Of a stretch of DNA of 64,000 nucleotides, positions 33,316 to 42,157 are shown piece by piece. Origin of the DNA: Streptomyces sp. NBC_01016 (lineage in GTDB: Bacteria; Actinomycetota; Actinomycetes; Streptomycetales; Streptomycetaceae); assembly GCF_026341035.1 (NCBI RefSeq), contig NZ_JAPEOQ010000001.1:4898001-4962000 (forward strand), read 5' to 3'. The position numbers and the translations under genes are program-made. The notes beneath the pieces are model-generated. The model ran no database searches. It was not told the origin of the DNA and worked only from the letters and a program-made list of their open reading frames with translations. How positions within the stretch are numbered: the first letter of the stretch is position 1; every line of letters starts with the position of its first letter.

Positions 33316-35058
33316 TCACGCCTGCTTGACCGGGAGTTGCAGGTACGAGGCCCGGTCGCCGCCGGTGTGGATGATGTGGCGGCCGCTGTTGGCCGGGGCG
33401 TACTCGCGGATGCCGGGCATCATCGTGCCCAGCAGTGAGCGGCCGCTGACGATGAAGCGGAGCTGTTCGCCAGGCTGGAAGGTGAGGCCGACCGGCAGCA
33501 GGTCGATCTCGACGTCGACGACCTCGCCGGGGGAGAGCTTCTCGACCCGGTCGAAGGTGTGTGCCGGGACGTCGTCGGTGGCCAGGGCCTTGTCCAGGTG
33601 GCGCATCGAGACCCGAAGTCGCCCGTCGGAGCCCTTGTAGCGCAGGATCGAGGCACCCCGCTCGGTGACGTCCATGGCCAGCGCGCCCTGGTTGAGGGCG
33701 GTGAACGCCTGGAGCGGTGTGCCGTACGCGTCGAGCTTCTGGACGAGGACGAACAGGTCCATGTCGTCGGAGCCGTCCCCCTCGACCCACAGGTGGGCCT
33801 TGGGGTAGCCGACCAGCGTGGTCTCCTCGTCGAAGCGCGCCACGAACGACACCAGGTCCGGGCTGGCCGCGACGTCGTAGCCGACCGTGCCCTCGACGGC
33901 GGGCGCCGTGGTTGCCAGGGTCCGGGTGCGCCCGTCGAGGTAGTACTTCGTCGACGTGACATCGGCCGGCGGGAACCGGTCCGCCGGGACGTTGACCTGG
34001 TCGCCGCCGTGGAGGTCGAGGAGGGAGTAGCGCACGCGGGGTGTCTGCTCCCAGCCGTTGTCCTCGCCCTTGAGGGTGTGGTCGAAGAAGCGGCGCAGGT
34101 CCTCGACGTTGGTCTCGTCGTAGTAGTCGGGCCATTCCTGGCTGTTGTGGATGCGCAGCCACTTGTCCGTGGAGGCCATCCGGCGCCAGGCGCGGAACGT
34201 ACCGGCGGTGTGCAGGGTGTTGGAGTAGCTGGCGACGACGTACGCGGGCACGTTGATGTTCTCGAACTGCGGGATCTTGTTCTCCCACAGCTCGTCCATC
34301 AGCGGGTGGTGCTCGGCCTCGGTGAGGATGTCCTCCTTGTGGGCCCTGCCGTAGTAGCTGTTGTCCTGGAGCTGGCGGGCGAAGCTGGTGTCGGGCATGC
34401 CGCCGCGCATGACCAGGTCGCGGTAGACGTCGCTGACGCCCTCCCACGGGTTGATCGCCGCCAGGTGTGGCGGCTGCTCGGCCGCGGTGAACCACTGGGA
34501 GACCGCGAGGTAGGAGGTGCCGCTCATCGCGACCTTGCCGGTGCACCAGTCCTGGACGCCCAGCCACTCGATCAGGTCGTAGCAGTCACGGCCTTCCTGG
34601 CGGTCCCAAAGGACGCTGTCGCCCTCGGAGTTGGCGACGCCCCGGATGTCCGGGTTGCAGATCGCGTAGCCCCGCGCACACCAGTAGGCGGGGTCAGGAC
34701 CTTCGAACTTCTCGAGTCCGGACACGATGCCGTTGTCGAGGCCGACCATGCCGAAGATGCCCATCACGCTGGCGGACGAGCCCTGGCCCTTGCCGTACGG
34801 GCTCCACGCCACGATCACCGGTACCTGCTCGGATCCGGTGGGACGGAAGACGTCGACGTGGATCGTGACGCCGTCGCGCAGGGTGACCGGTACGTCCTTG
34901 TCGAGCACGATGTCGACGGGCAGCGGCTTGAACGGCGGCGCGATCCGGAAGCCCGCCTCCAGCGTGCGCGTCCCGGGCTCGAAGTCGCTCAGGATCCCGT
35001 AGCGGGGGCCCGGCTCCAGCGGCTGGGACGGCATGTACACCTTCTGGACATCGCTCAT
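33316..35058 (-). CDS. CocE/NonD family hydrolase (X-Pro dipeptidyl-peptidase S15 type)
   Basis: 580 aa. The alpha/beta-hydrolase nucleophile is Ser182 in MSGTSYLAVSQW. The preceding NPDIRGVANSEGD is the family DxRGxxxSxG loop. The C-terminal part from about 370 on is the jelly-roll domain of CocE/PepX (LWVEGDGSDDMDLFVLV; PGEQLRFIVSGR). No signal peptide, so cytosolic. Relatives cleave cocaine, glutaryl-7-ACA or Xaa-Pro peptides; the substrate is not predictable. It is divergent from a TetR gene, with a perfect palindrome between them. Confidence 0.9.
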   Translation of the reverse strand: MSDVQKVYMPSQPLEPGPRYGILSDFEPGTRTLEAGFRIAPPFKPLPVDIVLDKDVPVTLRDGVTIHVDVFRPTGSEQVPVIVAWSPYGKGQGSSASVMGIFGMVGLDNGIVSGLEKFEGPDPAYWCARGYAICNPDIRGVANSEGDSVLWDRQEGRDCYDLIEWLGVQDWCTGKVAMSGTSYLAVSQWFTAAEQPPHLAAINPWEGVSDVYRDLVMRGGMPDTSFARQLQDNSYYGRAHKEDILTEAEHHPLMDELWENKIPQFENINVPAYVVASYSNTLHTAGTFRAWRRMASTDKWLRIHNSQEWPDYYDETNVEDLRRFFDHTLKGEDNGWEQTPRVRYSLLDLHGGDQVNVPADRFPPADVTSTKYYLDGRTRTLATTAPAVEGTVGYDVAASPDLVSFVARFDEETTLVGYPKAHLWVEGDGSDDMDLFVLVQKLDAYGTPLQAFTALNQGALAMDVTERGASILRYKGSDGRLRVSMRHLDKALATDDVPAHTFDRVEKLSPGEVVDVEIDLLPVGLTFQPGEQLRFIVSGRSLLGTMMPGIREYAPANSGRHIIHTGGDRASYLQLPVKQA

Positions 35059-35131
35059 GGCGCGTACCTCGCATCTCTGTGCCGACGGACGGGCTCTGCC
35101 GACATTTCGAGCGTAGGTCTGCGGCAGCGAA

Positions 35132-35151
35132 AACTCAACACGTGTTGAGTT
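35132..35151. promoter_or_regulatory. Perfect 20-bp palindrome, TetR operator
   Basis: AACTCAACACGTGTTGAGTT is a perfect palindrome centred between 35141 and 35142, lying 26 bp before the TetR start and 73 bp from the hydrolase start. Sites containing AACACGTGTT-like cores are common for TetR proteins that repress a divergent neighbour. Confidence 0.82.
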
Positions 35152-35177
35152 AATTGCATGGGAGGTAGTTTTGGGGC

Positions 35178-35819
35178 ATGACCGCGCACACGACTCCCGT
35201 CGCCGAGACCGCCCCCGCCGCCCGTCGCGGGCGCCGGCCGGGCACGAACACGACCCGGCAGGCGATCCTCACGGCGGCTCGCGCCCGCTTCGCGGCGGAC
35301 GGCTTCACCGCGACCACGATCCGGCGGGTCGCGGCCGACGCCGGGGTGGACGCGTCGCTGGTGATGCAGTTCTTCCGGTCGAAGAACGAGCTGTTCGCCG
35401 CCGTGATGTCCGTCCCCGCGGAGGCCTTGACACGCTTCAGCGAGGCGTTCGAGGGGCTGGACGAGGGACTCGGTGAACGCGTCGTACGGGCCTTCCTCGA
35501 TGTGTGGGAGGTGGACGCCGCGAGCTCGGAGCCGCTCATGGCGATGCTCCGGGGTGCCATCGCCAACGATCAGGCGAACGACCAGCTGCGTGAGTTCCTG
35601 GAGGAGCGGCTGCTCGTCGACGCCATTACGTCGCGCGACATCGACGACGCGACGCTCCGTGCGGGGATCGTGTCATCGATGCTCGTGGGGCTCGTGGTGG
35701 GGCGCCGCGTCGTCGGTGTCCCCACGCTGACCGGCGCCGAGCGTGGGAAGCTGATCATGCTCGTCGGGCCCGCCGTGCAGAGCGTGCTGGTCCCGGCGCC
35801 GCCGGCCGTCGACGGCTAA
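35178..35819 (+). CDS. TetR family transcriptional regulator
   Basis: 213 aa. The N-terminus is Arg/Gly-rich (ARRGRRPGTNTTRQAI), then the TetR HTH (ARFAADGFTATTIRRVAADA, GVDASLVMQFFRSKNELFAA). The ligand domain has the RGAIANDQAND and SSMLVGLVVGRRVVGV blocks of the TetR_C_17-like group. It probably represses itself and the CocE-type hydrolase through the palindrome at 35132. It converges on the next TetR gene with only 7 bp between stops. Confidence 0.92.
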   Translation: MTAHTTPVAETAPAARRGRRPGTNTTRQAILTAARARFAADGFTATTIRRVAADAGVDASLVMQFFRSKNELFAAVMSVPAEALTRFSEAFEGLDEGLGERVVRAFLDVWEVDAASSEPLMAMLRGAIANDQANDQLREFLEERLLVDAITSRDIDDATLRAGIVSSMLVGLVVGRRVVGVPTLTGAERGKLIMLVGPAVQSVLVPAPPAVDG

Positions 35820-35826
35820 CGGTGCC

Positions 35827-36477
35827 TCAAGTGCGGTCGGCGCCGCGGCGGTCGGGCGTGAGGAGGTAGGCGATCGCCATGTCGCTGAGTTCGTCCGCGT
35901 ACTGGCGCTGGGCCTGCTCGCCGGTGGCCGGGTCGGGGCGTACGGAGTTGTGGAAGCAGGCGCCGAGGATGGCGCGGGCCACGGTGTCCAGAGCCTTCTG
36001 CGGGTCGGAGCGACGGATCTCGCCGGCATAGGGGGCCGCTGCCTCGAGCAGAAGGCGGTGAACCTCGGTGATGGTGCGGGCCCCGCGGTCCGGAGGCTTG
36101 GTCCCCCGTGTGCGCAGCAGTTCGGGGAAGAGGTTGCTGTGGTCGGCGAAGGACTGCAGCAGGGCGTGCGCGTAGGCGTCCATGACGCCCGGGAGCGACG
36201 GCTCGGCCTTGCTCAGCTGCTCGGTCACGTACGCCTCGCGCCGTTCCAGCATCCGGTCCGTCAGTGCGTTGATCAGCTGCTCTTTGTCCTCGAAGCGGCG
36301 GTAGATGGTGCCGACCGCAACGCCGGCGCGTGCGGCGACGCCGGTGATCGTCATCTCCTCTAGGCCGGACGAGGCGGCGATCTCCTCCGCCGCGCGCAGC
36401 ACGCGGGCCAGCGTCGCGGCGCTGCGCGCCTGTTGGGGCTGTCGGTACGGCGCCGGGCGGTCGTGCTGGTCGGTCAT
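35827..36477 (-). CDS. TetR family transcriptional regulator
   Basis: 216 aa from MTDQHDRPAPYRQPQQARS. HTH: LRAAEEIAASSGLEEMTITG, VAARAGVAVGTIYRRFEDKE. The C-terminal half (MDAYAHALLQSFADHSNLFP) is unlike any specific regulator I can name. It is divergent from an unrecognised gene at 36602, with a perfect inverted repeat between them, so it most likely controls that single gene. Confidence 0.9.
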   Translation of the reverse strand: MTDQHDRPAPYRQPQQARSAATLARVLRAAEEIAASSGLEEMTITGVAARAGVAVGTIYRRFEDKEQLINALTDRMLERREAYVTEQLSKAEPSLPGVMDAYAHALLQSFADHSNLFPELLRTRGTKPPDRGARTITEVHRLLLEAAAPYAGEIRRSDPQKALDTVARAILGACFHNSVRPDPATGEQAQRQYADELSDMAIAYLLTPDRRGADRT

Positions 36478-36558
36478 GCCCCGCATCGTATCGACGGCGG
36501 TCATGGCAGCGGTTGTTGACAAGGGGTGTCCCGCTCTGGCTACTCTCATCGCCATAAA

Positions 36559-36580
36559 GCGAACGTATATGCACGTTCGC
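36559..36580. promoter_or_regulatory. Inverted repeat GCGAACGT-N6-ACGTTCGC, TetR operator
   Basis: Perfect 8-bp arms at 36559-36566 and 36573-36580. It lies 22 bp before the GTG of the downstream gene and so overlaps its expected promoter, consistent with repression by the divergent TetR. Confidence 0.82.
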
Positions 36581-36601
36581 ATTTGACTGGAGGAGCTGCC
36601 C

Positions 36602-37300
36602 GTGACCGACAACCAGAAGGCCCAGGCCGTGACCGTGACGCTCGATTCGGGGCCCACCGGTACCGGCAGCATCGACGACATGGAGCTGTTCTACGCGCGC
36701 CGCGCCCTGGACCGCTTCCGGACGCGACTGGGCCGCGAGGGCCTGCTCGACCTGTTGGCCGAGGACATCGAGAAGGGCAACGACTTCCTGCGGGAGTGTG
36801 CGCGCACCTCCGACGGCAAGTTCAACGCGGGCACGACGGTGCTCACGGCGCGTGGCCTGACCTCGGGCGAGTTCCTGGCCTGGATGGACGCGGCCTTCGA
36901 GGGCGGCGACGAGCGCCCGCTCCTGGCCGCCCACCCCGAGCACTACGTGATGGGCGCCGATGAGATCGGGGCGCGCGTGGTGGAGAACATCGGCCCCCAC
37001 GTCTGTTCGTTCTACATGGGCGGCTGGGGGACGGCCGCGATGGCCTGGGCCGACGACGCGGCCGAACTCCTGCCGGAGGCGGAGTTTCCGAACAGGAAGT
37101 CCTCGAACCTGTTCCTGGAGGACGGCACCGTCGTCGGGCGGGCGCTGATCCAGTTCGGCGACACCGCCGACGGGTTCACCGCGAGCCTGACGGTCTACTT
37201 CCCCACGGCCTGCCCCGAGGACGTTCTGGACCACCACATGCGGCACTACGCCGTCGAGTTCAGGAACTGGATCGTTGCGGCCGCGGAGGCTCGTGCCTGA
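36602..37300 (+). CDS. Unrecognised 232-aa protein under its own TetR
   Basis: Starts at a GTG with GGAGGAGCTG just upstream. No signal peptide and no membrane helix. It is acidic, with conserved-looking His/aromatic blocks HPEHYVMG, NIGPHVCSFYMGGWG and DHHMRHYAVEFRNWIV, plus a strand-rich C-terminal part (GTVVGRALIQFGD; FTASLTVYFPT). The His/Asp/Glu content could be a metal site, but I recognise no family motif. The tight divergent TetR and operator suggest an inducible enzyme for a small toxic molecule; that is inference. Confidence 0.75.
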   Translation: MTDNQKAQAVTVTLDSGPTGTGSIDDMELFYARRALDRFRTRLGREGLLDLLAEDIEKGNDFLRECARTSDGKFNAGTTVLTARGLTSGEFLAWMDAAFEGGDERPLLAAHPEHYVMGADEIGARVVENIGPHVCSFYMGGWGTAAMAWADDAAELLPEAEFPNRKSSNLFLEDGTVVGRALIQFGDTADGFTASLTVYFPTACPEDVLDHHMRHYAVEFRNWIVAAAEARA

Positions 37301-37319
37301 ACTGGGCGCGTGTGGGCGG

Positions 37320-38603
37320 CTATCGGACCCCGCGGATAGGGGTGATGGCCAGGGCCCCGATGACGGCGGCGACCGCTCCGGCGCCGAACAGGGCGGTGTA
37401 GTTCTGCGGGGCCGCGGTCGACGCGCCGATCGCGAGGAGGGTCGGGGCGATGGCGGGGACGACCGAGGACGGCAGGGACATGGCGAGGTTCATGATGCCG
37501 AGGTCCTTCGCGGTGTTGTCCGGGTCGGGCAGGACCTCGGTGATCAGGGCGAAGTCGACCGCGAAGTAGATGCCCTGCCCCAGGCCGGTGACGGCCACGG
37601 CGGCGAGGAATGCGGGGAAGTCGCGGGCGAGAGCCGTGAGGACGAGCCCGGCGGCGAACAGCACCGCGGAGGTGATGACGAAGGGTTTGCGCCGGCCGAC
37701 CTTGTCGGAGAGTTTTCCGGCGAGCGGTGAGAAGAGGACGGCCGTGCCCGTGCCGACAAGCGATGCCATCAGAACGCTCGTGCCGACGGTCGCCGGGTCG
37801 ATGTGGTGGACCGTGATCAGGTAGAAGGCCTGGTAGCCGTTGACGCTGGAGACGCCGAAGAAGATGCAGAAGCGGCTGAGCCAGGCGAGCCCGAAGGCGG
37901 GGTGACGGACCGGGTTGACCCAGAAGGTCGTCAAGGTCATCCGGAGCGTGACCCGCGGGCGTTCGGCGCGGCCGATCGGCCGGTCGGTGATGAACGCCGC
38001 GAGGACGAGTGCCGAGGCGATGCCCAGGGCGGTGGGGTAAAGGACCATGAGTCCGAGGTCCGGCTGGCCGAGTTGGGCCAGGAAGATTCCGACCACGGCG
38101 CCGATGGGGGCGCCGAGTCCGATGGCCGCGGACGCGGGACCGCGGCGCTCGGCGGGCAGTTGGTCGGGGACGATCGCGTTGCATGCCACGAGGGCGCAGA
38201 CCGCGCCGATGGACAGGGTTACGTAGGCGAGAGCGAGGACCGTGGTCGAGCGGGCGGCGACCTCCAGTGCGCCGCCGATGGCCATGACGACCGCCCCGAT
38301 GAACAGGTAGGGGCGACGGCGGCCGAATCGTGACGCGGTGCGGTCGCTGAGTCGGCCGACCAAGGGGTAGCCCACGAGTTGGGCGACCCCACCGGCCGTG
38401 ACGGCGGCGGAGAGCACGGTCGTGGCCCGGGCGCTGTCGATGCCGCCTGCCGCTATGGAGAGGGTGAGGATCGAGGCGGCGAGCAGGACTCCGTTGAGGG
38501 AGCCGACCGCGAGGCCGAGAACGAGGATGAATCCGCGGCGTGGGCCCGTGTCGTTGGTGGCGGAGGCGTTCGTCGGAGTGAGCGGGAGTGCGTTGGCGGT
38601 CAT
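37320..38603 (-). CDS. MFS/GPH-type sugar transporter
   Basis: 427 aa, 12 hydrophobic segments, start MTANALPLTP after AAAGGAG. The loop motif GRLSDRTASRFGRRRPYLF and its second-half partner GKLSDKVGRRKPFVI are typical of major facilitator and GPH sugar carriers. It lies 41 bp downstream of the alpha-L-rhamnosidase on the same strand and is likely the importer (or exporter) of a rhamnoside or its product. Confidence 0.88.
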   Translation of the reverse strand: MTANALPLTPTNASATNDTGPRRGFILVLGLAVGSLNGVLLAASILTLSIAAGGIDSARATTVLSAAVTAGGVAQLVGYPLVGRLSDRTASRFGRRRPYLFIGAVVMAIGGALEVAARSTTVLALAYVTLSIGAVCALVACNAIVPDQLPAERRGPASAAIGLGAPIGAVVGIFLAQLGQPDLGLMVLYPTALGIASALVLAAFITDRPIGRAERPRVTLRMTLTTFWVNPVRHPAFGLAWLSRFCIFFGVSSVNGYQAFYLITVHHIDPATVGTSVLMASLVGTGTAVLFSPLAGKLSDKVGRRKPFVITSAVLFAAGLVLTALARDFPAFLAAVAVTGLGQGIYFAVDFALITEVLPDPDNTAKDLGIMNLAMSLPSSVVPAIAPTLLAIGASTAAPQNYTALFGAGAVAAVIGALAITPIRGVR

Positions 38604-38644
38604 CGGGAACTCCTTTGTCCGAAGCATGACCGTGGGGTGTAGTG

Positions 38645-41374
38645 CTACTTCTTGCCGTGCTCCTGTGCGGGCAGGGAGATGTGCAAGTAGTGGGTACCTG
38701 GGGCGAGTTGGACGGAGCGGCCGGACGCGACCAGTACGGCGTCCACGCCGTGCGGTATCTCGGTGTGGATCGCGGCGACACCGGCGGTGACGGTCCAGTC
38801 GACGCGGAGCGGGCCGTACGGTGTCCACACCTCGGCGTCGGCGTGGTCCAACGGGCCGGTGAGGTCGGGTTCGAGCACCGCGGAGCGGAAGCCCGGGGCG
38901 GTGGCCCGGATACCGGCGATGCGGCGGTAGAGGAAGTCGTCGACGCAGCCGAAGGCGTAGTGGTTGAAGGAGACCGCGCGGACCGTGCCGTCGGGCGTGA
39001 TGGCGTCCCACGCCTCCCAGACGGTGGTGGCGCCCCGGTCGACCTCGTACAGCCACGACGGGCACCGGTCCTGCCACAGCAGGCGCCGCGCGAGGTCCGC
39101 GTGGCCTGCGTCCCAGAGGACATCGAGCAGATACGGAACCGAGAGGAATCCGGTGTCCAGGCGTTCGCCGCGCTCGGTGATGAGGTGTACGAGATGGTCG
39201 ACGAGCAGTGGGCGTTGCGCGGCCGGCACCATGTCGAAGGCGAGGGCCAGGACGTACGGGCCTTGCAGGGCGACCGGTAGACGTCCCTCGGCATCGACGT
39301 ATTCGGCCGCGAAGGCCGCGCGGACGTGTGCGGCTTCGTCGCGCAGTCGCGCGGCGAGGGCGGTGCGGCCGAGTGCGGCGGCGGATCGGGCGGTGACCGT
39401 GAGCGTCTGTGCCTGGAACATCGGCGCGATCAGCTCGGCCGTCAGCTTCGGAGCGACGCCGATGGCCTCATGGAGGGGGCGCCCCTCCAGGGTGCTCGGT
39501 GTGAGCCAGTCGCCAAAGTGTTCACCCGCGTTGTAGAGGAGTGCCTGGCGGGTGTGTTGTTCGGGTGTGAGGGCGGTGTCACGCAGCCGCTCGGGCAACT
39601 CGACGGCGCTGCCGCGCTGGTGGTCGATCCAGCGCAGCGCGGCATCGAGTGTGTCGGCCAGCACCCGCCGGTCGCCGTAGCGTTCGTAGAGCACCCAGGG
39701 CACCAGGGCGATGGCGTCGCTCCAACCGGCGCAGGCCTTGATGGAGCCGAACCCCTCGGCGGCGTCCGCCAGTTGGTCGTCGTAGGCCGAGCGAGGGGAG
39801 AGGATCGGGATACGCCCTTCGCTGTCCTGGTCCGCGCGCAGGTTGTCCAGCCATCGGGTCAGAAACGGTGCGACGAGCGCGTTGTTGGCCGCCGCGGGGG
39901 CGAAGACCTGGATGTCTCCGGCCCACCCGGCCCGCTCGCGCTGCGGGCAATCCGTGGGTACGGACAGGAAGTTGGCGCGCTGACTCCACACCACGTTGCG
40001 GTGCAGCCGGTCCAGGCGCTCGTCGGACAGGTGCAGGGACCCCGTCTGCGGCAGGTCGCTGGAGAGCACCACCGCCCGCAGGTCGTCGAGGTGGGGCGGG
40101 GCCTGGATCCCGCGCACCCGTACGTAGCGGAAGCCGTGGAAGGTGAAGGAGGGCTCGTATGTCTCGACTGGGCGGCCTGCGGCGACGTAGGTGTCGCGCT
40201 GCTCCTTGTTGATGCCCTCGATGTTCTCGAACCAGCGGCCGTCCGCGTCCAGTGTCTCGGTGTGTTCGAGCGTGACGGTGTCGCCCTCGCCCGGCGCCCG
40301 CAGCGTGATCCTGACGCGGCCCGCGACCACCTGCCCGAAGTCGGCGATCCAGCCGCCGTCGGGGTCCGGGGCAACGGACAGCGCCGGCAGTTCGTCGACG
40401 CGGCGGACCGGTTCCCCGGCGAAGGGGACGAGTACGTTCGGGTCGGCCGGCTCCGTCTCGACAGGGTTCCAGGTGGTGTCGTCGAAGCCCGGCGTGCTCC
40501 AATCCGGGTCGTACAGGCGGGCGTCGAAGCGCTCGCCGATGAAGAGGTCCGCGTACGGCCACGGTCCTTCGGCGGACACCACGTCGCCGTCGGAGGTGAC
40601 ACGGTGGCGCTGTCCGTCCTGCGTCTCGATGTGCAACTGCCAGAGCGCGCCGGTGGTGGCGCCGAACTGGGCGCTCGACCCAGTCAGCCCGATCCGCCCG
40701 GCCCACCAGCCGTCCGCCAGCGCCACGCCCAGGATGTTGTCGCCGCGGCCGAGCAGATCGGTCACGTCGTAGCACTGCACGGAGAGGCGGGAGGTGTAGC
40801 TGTCGAAGCCGGGCGCCAGGACCTCGTCGCCGACGCGCCGGCCGTTCAGCTCCGCGGTGTAGATGCCGCGGGCCGTCAGATACAGGCGGGCTCGCGCCAC
40901 GGAGGCGTCGAGATCGAAGCGCTGGCGCAGCAGTTGCACCGGTACGAGGCGCTCGCCCGCCTCCTGTTGGGGGCGGCGGCCGGTGACCCAGTCGAGCAGG
41001 GTCCACCGCTCGATGTCGGTGGGGCGCGCCTTCGGCAGCACCCAGCTGGCCGTCCAGTCGTCCGCGGACAGCAGCGCGCTTCCGAACCGGGCGGAGGCCC
41101 AGCCGCTCACCGCCCCGTCCGTGTCCCAGACGCGCACGCGCCACTCGTAGTCGGTGTCGGAACGCAGGCGAAGATCCGGCACCTCCACCAGGTGGCACTC
41201 CCGGCTGGGCACGCGCCCTGTGTGGGCGACGAGTTCACCGGCCGCACGTACCTCGATCTCGTAAGCGGACTGCTCCCGTCCGGGCACCCAGGACAGGCGT
41301 GGGCACGGCACGGCGATCGCGAGGGCGGCGGGCTGGTACTCGACGGTCAGGCGGGTGACGGGTGCTGCGACCAC
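38645..41374 (-). CDS. Alpha-L-rhamnosidase, glycoside hydrolase family 78
   Basis: 909 aa, no signal peptide, so cytosolic. GH78 layout: N-terminal Fn3-like domain (SAYEIEVRAAGELVAHTGR), the carbohydrate-binding D-domain (ARLYLTARGIYTAELNGRRV; LAPGFDSYTSRLSVQCYDVT), then the (alpha/alpha)6 barrel. The catalytic block VPTDCPQRERAGWAGDIQVF is the family DERxGWxGD motif and carries the general acid Glu. A second conserved Glu lies in TTVWEAWDAI. It cleaves terminal L-rhamnose from plant glycosides or polymers. It is divergent from a TetR and upstream of an MFS carrier. Confidence 0.92.
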   Translation of the reverse strand: MVAAPVTRLTVEYQPAALAIAVPCPRLSWVPGREQSAYEIEVRAAGELVAHTGRVPSRECHLVEVPDLRLRSDTDYEWRVRVWDTDGAVSGWASARFGSALLSADDWTASWVLPKARPTDIERWTLLDWVTGRRPQQEAGERLVPVQLLRQRFDLDASVARARLYLTARGIYTAELNGRRVGDEVLAPGFDSYTSRLSVQCYDVTDLLGRGDNILGVALADGWWAGRIGLTGSSAQFGATTGALWQLHIETQDGQRHRVTSDGDVVSAEGPWPYADLFIGERFDARLYDPDWSTPGFDDTTWNPVETEPADPNVLVPFAGEPVRRVDELPALSVAPDPDGGWIADFGQVVAGRVRITLRAPGEGDTVTLEHTETLDADGRWFENIEGINKEQRDTYVAAGRPVETYEPSFTFHGFRYVRVRGIQAPPHLDDLRAVVLSSDLPQTGSLHLSDERLDRLHRNVVWSQRANFLSVPTDCPQRERAGWAGDIQVFAPAAANNALVAPFLTRWLDNLRADQDSEGRIPILSPRSAYDDQLADAAEGFGSIKACAGWSDAIALVPWVLYERYGDRRVLADTLDAALRWIDHQRGSAVELPERLRDTALTPEQHTRQALLYNAGEHFGDWLTPSTLEGRPLHEAIGVAPKLTAELIAPMFQAQTLTVTARSAAALGRTALAARLRDEAAHVRAAFAAEYVDAEGRLPVALQGPYVLALAFDMVPAAQRPLLVDHLVHLITERGERLDTGFLSVPYLLDVLWDAGHADLARRLLWQDRCPSWLYEVDRGATTVWEAWDAITPDGTVRAVSFNHYAFGCVDDFLYRRIAGIRATAPGFRSAVLEPDLTGPLDHADAEVWTPYGPLRVDWTVTAGVAAIHTEIPHGVDAVLVASGRSVQLAPGTHYLHISLPAQEHGKK

Positions 41375-41414
41375 CGGCGGCTCCTTCGTGACATGCCTCG
41401 TCGGGCGGCGAGAA

Positions 41415-41467
41415 CGAAAACCGAAAGTACTCGGGTTTCAATGAAAAGCCAATGGGTTCGGTTTTCG
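41415..41467. promoter_or_regulatory. Long inverted repeat CGAAAACCGAA ... TTCGGTTTTCG
   Basis: 11-bp perfect arms at 41415-41425 and 41457-41467, separated by 31 bp, in the gap between the divergent rhamnosidase and TetR genes. Two such half-sites could bind the TetR on both promoters. Between them lies GGGTTTCAATGAAAAGCC, itself partly symmetric. Confidence 0.65.
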
Positions 41468-41484
41468 GGGATAGGCTGCGGCGC

Positions 41485-42093
41485 ATGAGCGAGTCGAGAC
41501 GTCGAGGCAGCTACGCCGTGGGACGGGAGAGAAGGGACCGCATCGTCGCGACGGCCGCCGAGCGGTTCGCGACAACGGGGTATGCGAACACCTCGATGAC
41601 GGGCATCGCCAAGGAAGTGGGCATCACGGCGACCGGCCTGCTGCACCACTTCCCGTCGAAGCAGCACCTGCTGCTCGCGGTCGCCGAGCACCGCTTCGAT
41701 GTCGCGGCCGCCCTCGTGGACTCCTCGGCCGACGCCGACGGGGACGCGCTGATCGACGCCCTGCTCGCGGTCACCCGACGATTCGTCTCCGAGCCGGGAC
41801 TCATCGAACTGTTCGTCACGCTGAGCGCCGAGGCGGCGGACCCGTCCAGCGCCGCACACGAGCTCTTCGCGGCCAGGTACCAACGCACGATCAGTGAACT
41901 CGCGGCACGCTTCGAGGCGTGTGCCCGGAAGGGCTTCTTCCGTGAGGACGTCGACTACGAGGCCATCGCACGGGAGTGCATCGCCGTGTCCGACGGCCTT
42001 CAGTTGCAGTGGGTCCTGTCCGGCGGGCGCACCGACCTGCTCGCCGACATCAGGCGGCACCTGGAGCGGCTGGCCGAGTCACTGCGCCCCTGA
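41485..42093 (+). CDS. TetR family transcriptional regulator of the rhamnosidase unit
   Basis: 202 aa from MSESRRRGSYAVGRERRDR. An in-frame ATG at 41452 exists but would put the operator arm inside the gene, so the later start is preferred; neither has a strong ribosome site. HTH: AERFATTGYANTSMTGIAKE, VGITATGLLHHFPSKQHLLL. The C-terminal part (ECIAVSDGLQLQWVLSGG) matches the TetR_C_6/BetI-like group often found beside glycosidases. It probably represses the rhamnosidase and MFS genes. Confidence 0.88.
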   Translation: MSESRRRGSYAVGRERRDRIVATAAERFATTGYANTSMTGIAKEVGITATGLLHHFPSKQHLLLAVAEHRFDVAAALVDSSADADGDALIDALLAVTRRFVSEPGLIELFVTLSAEAADPSSAAHELFAARYQRTISELAARFEACARKGFFREDVDYEAIARECIAVSDGLQLQWVLSGGRTDLLADIRRHLERLAESLRP

Positions 42094-42119
42094 TGGATCG
42101 GGTCGGCGAGGGGCAGGGC

Positions 42120-42150
42120 GGGGCGGGGCGCTCGGCGGACGCGCCGCCCC
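42120..42150. terminator. GC-rich hairpin between convergent genes
   Basis: GGGGCGGGGCGC (42120-42131) can pair, with one bulge, to GCGCCGCCCC (42141-42150). It lies between the stops of the TetR gene and the convergent membrane protein gene. Confidence 0.45.
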
Positions 42151-42157
42151 TTCCGGT

